Below, one piece after another: positions 12,405 through 13,844 of a stretch of DNA of 13,844 nucleotides. The stretch comes from Deltaproteobacteria bacterium (lineage in GTDB: Bacteria > Desulfobacterota > Desulfovibrionia > Desulfovibrionales > Desulfovibrionaceae): assembly GCA_031280335.1 (NCBI GenBank), contig JAITGZ010000011.1, positions 1-13,844 of the forward strand, read 5' to 3'. Under the pieces are notes generated by a model. That model worked only from the letters and a program-made list of their open reading frames with translations, had not been told where the DNA came from and made no database searches. Within the stretch, counting starts at the first letter, position 1; every line of letters begins with the position of its first letter. Both the position numbers and the translations under genes were made by a program.

Positions 12405-13844
12405 CTATAATTCCGTCACTTCCATAATCTGAATTTCGTTACGTAACGGATTGATTTTGCCCACGCGCACACCAACACCAGCCCCCGGCATTACGCGCCC
12501 GCCAAAAAGGGCGCGCGGACCGCGCAGGGAAAGCTCCAGCGGGTGGAGCATCACGCTGACCATATTATTGCTTTCATCCGTAATAACTCCTTCCCAAAAA
12601 TACGGCCCCCCTTTGCTTCGCTGCTCCTGCTGCATATAGACCAACTTCCAGTAACGCAGGCGAAAACGCTGAATCTTCCCCACGCTTTCAAGACGACTGA
12701 CCACCAGGGGCAGCAGGGCGGCCAGTTCGGTCTGATCCAGGCGTGGACGGCCATGGCGCAGATAATGCACGATTTGGGCCTGGTTCAACAAATCCAGATA
12801 GCGGCGCAAAGGAGAGGTAAAGGAAGAATAAAGCCCTGCCCCCACCCCGGCATGCGCTTTGGGTTCCACGGAAAGTTTAGCCGGCGGCAACCCCTGCAGC
12901 GCACGGCTTATTTCATGCGGCCTGGTCCAAACCCCGGAATGCTCTTTAGATACGGCTCCGGCCTGGGTACGATAAACCAGAGGGATGCCCGCAGCCAGCC
13001 CCCATTCCGCCAGAGCGGCGTTATATAAAATCATGAATTCACTCACCAAGGTGTGTCCACGCTCGTAATCAGCGCCTGGGGCGACCCGTACGCTTATGCC
13101 GCCTTCCGCCTCCTTATGCAGGAGAATATCCGGCTCATGGCGCTCCGTCACAATCGCCCCCCTGGCCAAGCGTTTTTCCCGCAAACGCAGGGCCAGGGCA
13201 TAAGCCATGCTAAGCCCCGGCAAGACAGAACCGGACGCGCCTTCTTTTTCCGCCAGAATCGTTTCGCATGACCCAAGGGAAAGGTTATCTTGTACCCGCA
13301 GGCATTGTACGGAAGGAACAAGCCCCTTGATGGTCATGTCTTCGTCCAATTCCACTTCCAACAGCAAGGCCGGGCGATGCTGACGGGCCCGCAGACTGAA
13401 CAGGTCGCAAATATCCCTGGGCAGCATGAACAGGTCGCCTTCTGGGAAATACAGGCTGGAGGCGCGGCGCAGCGTCTTTTTATCCAGATCGCTGCCAAAG
13501 GGCCAGAACAGGGATGGGCAGGCGATGGCTATACTGACGGCATAACCCGCCTGGGTGCGGCGCGCCGCCAAGGCGTCATCCCAATCCCGCGTACTGGGGG
13601 GATCAATGGAAAACAGCGGCATCGCGTCAACCCCGCCGTCCGCCGCCGGATCAGCATCCAGCGGCGTCTCCCGCAGCAAAGCGGCCGCTTTTGAGCGTAT
13701 TTCCGCGCAAAGCCCTTGATGCTCTCCGGCCCAGTCCTCACCGGTGTCATAGCCGGCCTGATCCAGCAGGTAATTATGGTGTTCCGGCAGCACCCCCCAC
13801 CCCACAGCCAAAGACAGGGGCAGGTACGGGTCTCCATCCGCCGC
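12405..13844 (-). CDS. RNB-domain (RNase II/R family) exoribonuclease, N-terminus beyond window
   Basis: 3'-5' exoribonuclease. The frame is open to the right edge (it continues upstream as AADGDPYLPLS), so the true start is not seen; 479 residues are visible. The catalytic metal motif is SIDPPSTRDWDDAL, holding the four acidic residues in the family's D-x5-D-x-D-D spacing. It is followed by YAVSIAIACPSLFW (normally a VHIAD-type strand), LRRASSLYFPEGDLFMLP and CDLFSLRARQHRPAL. The closing YSSFTSPLRRYLDLLNQAQIVHYL is the standard RNB 'SPxRRYxDL' signature. A degenerate S1-like RNA-binding stretch closes the protein (about VSVMLHPLELSLRG...VRVGKIN). It belongs to the divergent, shorter RNB group seen in Desulfovibrio-type genomes; whether RNase II or R in role is not decided. 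Confidence 0.88.
   Translation of the reverse strand, partial: AADGDPYLPLSLAVGWGVLPEHHNYLLDQAGYDTGEDWAGEHQGLCAEIRSKAAALLRETPLDADPAADGGVDAMPLFSIDPPSTRDWDDALAARRTQAGYAVSIAIACPSLFWPFGSDLDKKTLRRASSLYFPEGDLFMLPRDICDLFSLRARQHRPALLLEVELDEDMTIKGLVPSVQCLRVQDNLSLGSCETILAEKEGASGSVLPGLSMAYALALRLREKRLARGAIVTERHEPDILLHKEAEGGISVRVAPGADYERGHTLVSEFMILYNAALAEWGLAAGIPLVYRTQAGAVSKEHSGVWTRPHEISRALQGLPPAKLSVEPKAHAGVGAGLYSSFTSPLRRYLDLLNQAQIVHYLRHGRPRLDQTELAALLPLVVSRLESVGKIQRFRLRYWKLVYMQQEQRSKGGPYFWEGVITDESNNMVSVMLHPLELSLRGPRALFGGRVMPGAGVGVRVGKINPLRNEIQIMEVTEL

Overview
The window looks like chromosomal DNA of a moderately GC-rich Desulfovibrio-type bacterium (Desulfovibrionaceae, Desulfobacterota). This is inferred from protein family resemblance and gene content: gmk next to a RemA/DUF370 gene, a Skp-type lipoprotein, SurE, PgpA, PlsY and a divergent RNB exonuclease. 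No database was searched. Most of the window is housekeeping. I saw no rRNA, tRNA, CRISPR array, insertion sequence or phage gene.

Layout. Bases 1-3442 carry a minus-strand series read from right to left: a Skp/OmpH-like lipoprotein, an unrecognised 140-residue protein, a YkgJ-like cysteine-cluster protein, remA/DUF370, gmk, a clear intrinsic terminator, and pyrF (cut by the left edge). surE diverges at 3693-4454 and converges on frr. frr and pyrH (4622-5898, minus) form a two-gene unit for ribosome recycling and UMP phosphorylation. A divergent plus-strand operon follows (6093-8139): an RluC/RluD-type pseudouridine synthase, a META-domain lipoprotein and pgpA. From 8111 to the right edge everything is on the minus strand. 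Read in transcription order it is an RNB-family exoribonuclease (cut by the edge), plsY, a large inverse-autotransporter adhesin, and a pair of small SpoVA-family membrane proteins.

How the genes relate. gmk, pyrF and pyrH serve nucleotide synthesis, and surE acts on nucleotides. plsY and pgpA are the first acylation step and the phosphatidylglycerol step of phospholipid synthesis. frr, the pseudouridine synthase and the RNB nuclease handle translation and RNA. The accessory part is 8111-11531. It has an intimin/invasin-type surface protein whose periplasmic N-terminus looks like a SPOR domain rather than the usual LysM, and a two-gene operon of SpoVA relatives, which are normally known from endospore formers. 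Each has palindromes or repeats upstream that could be regulatory. These, and a pair of same-frame genes split by one stop codon near 2140, are the parts most worth a second look.
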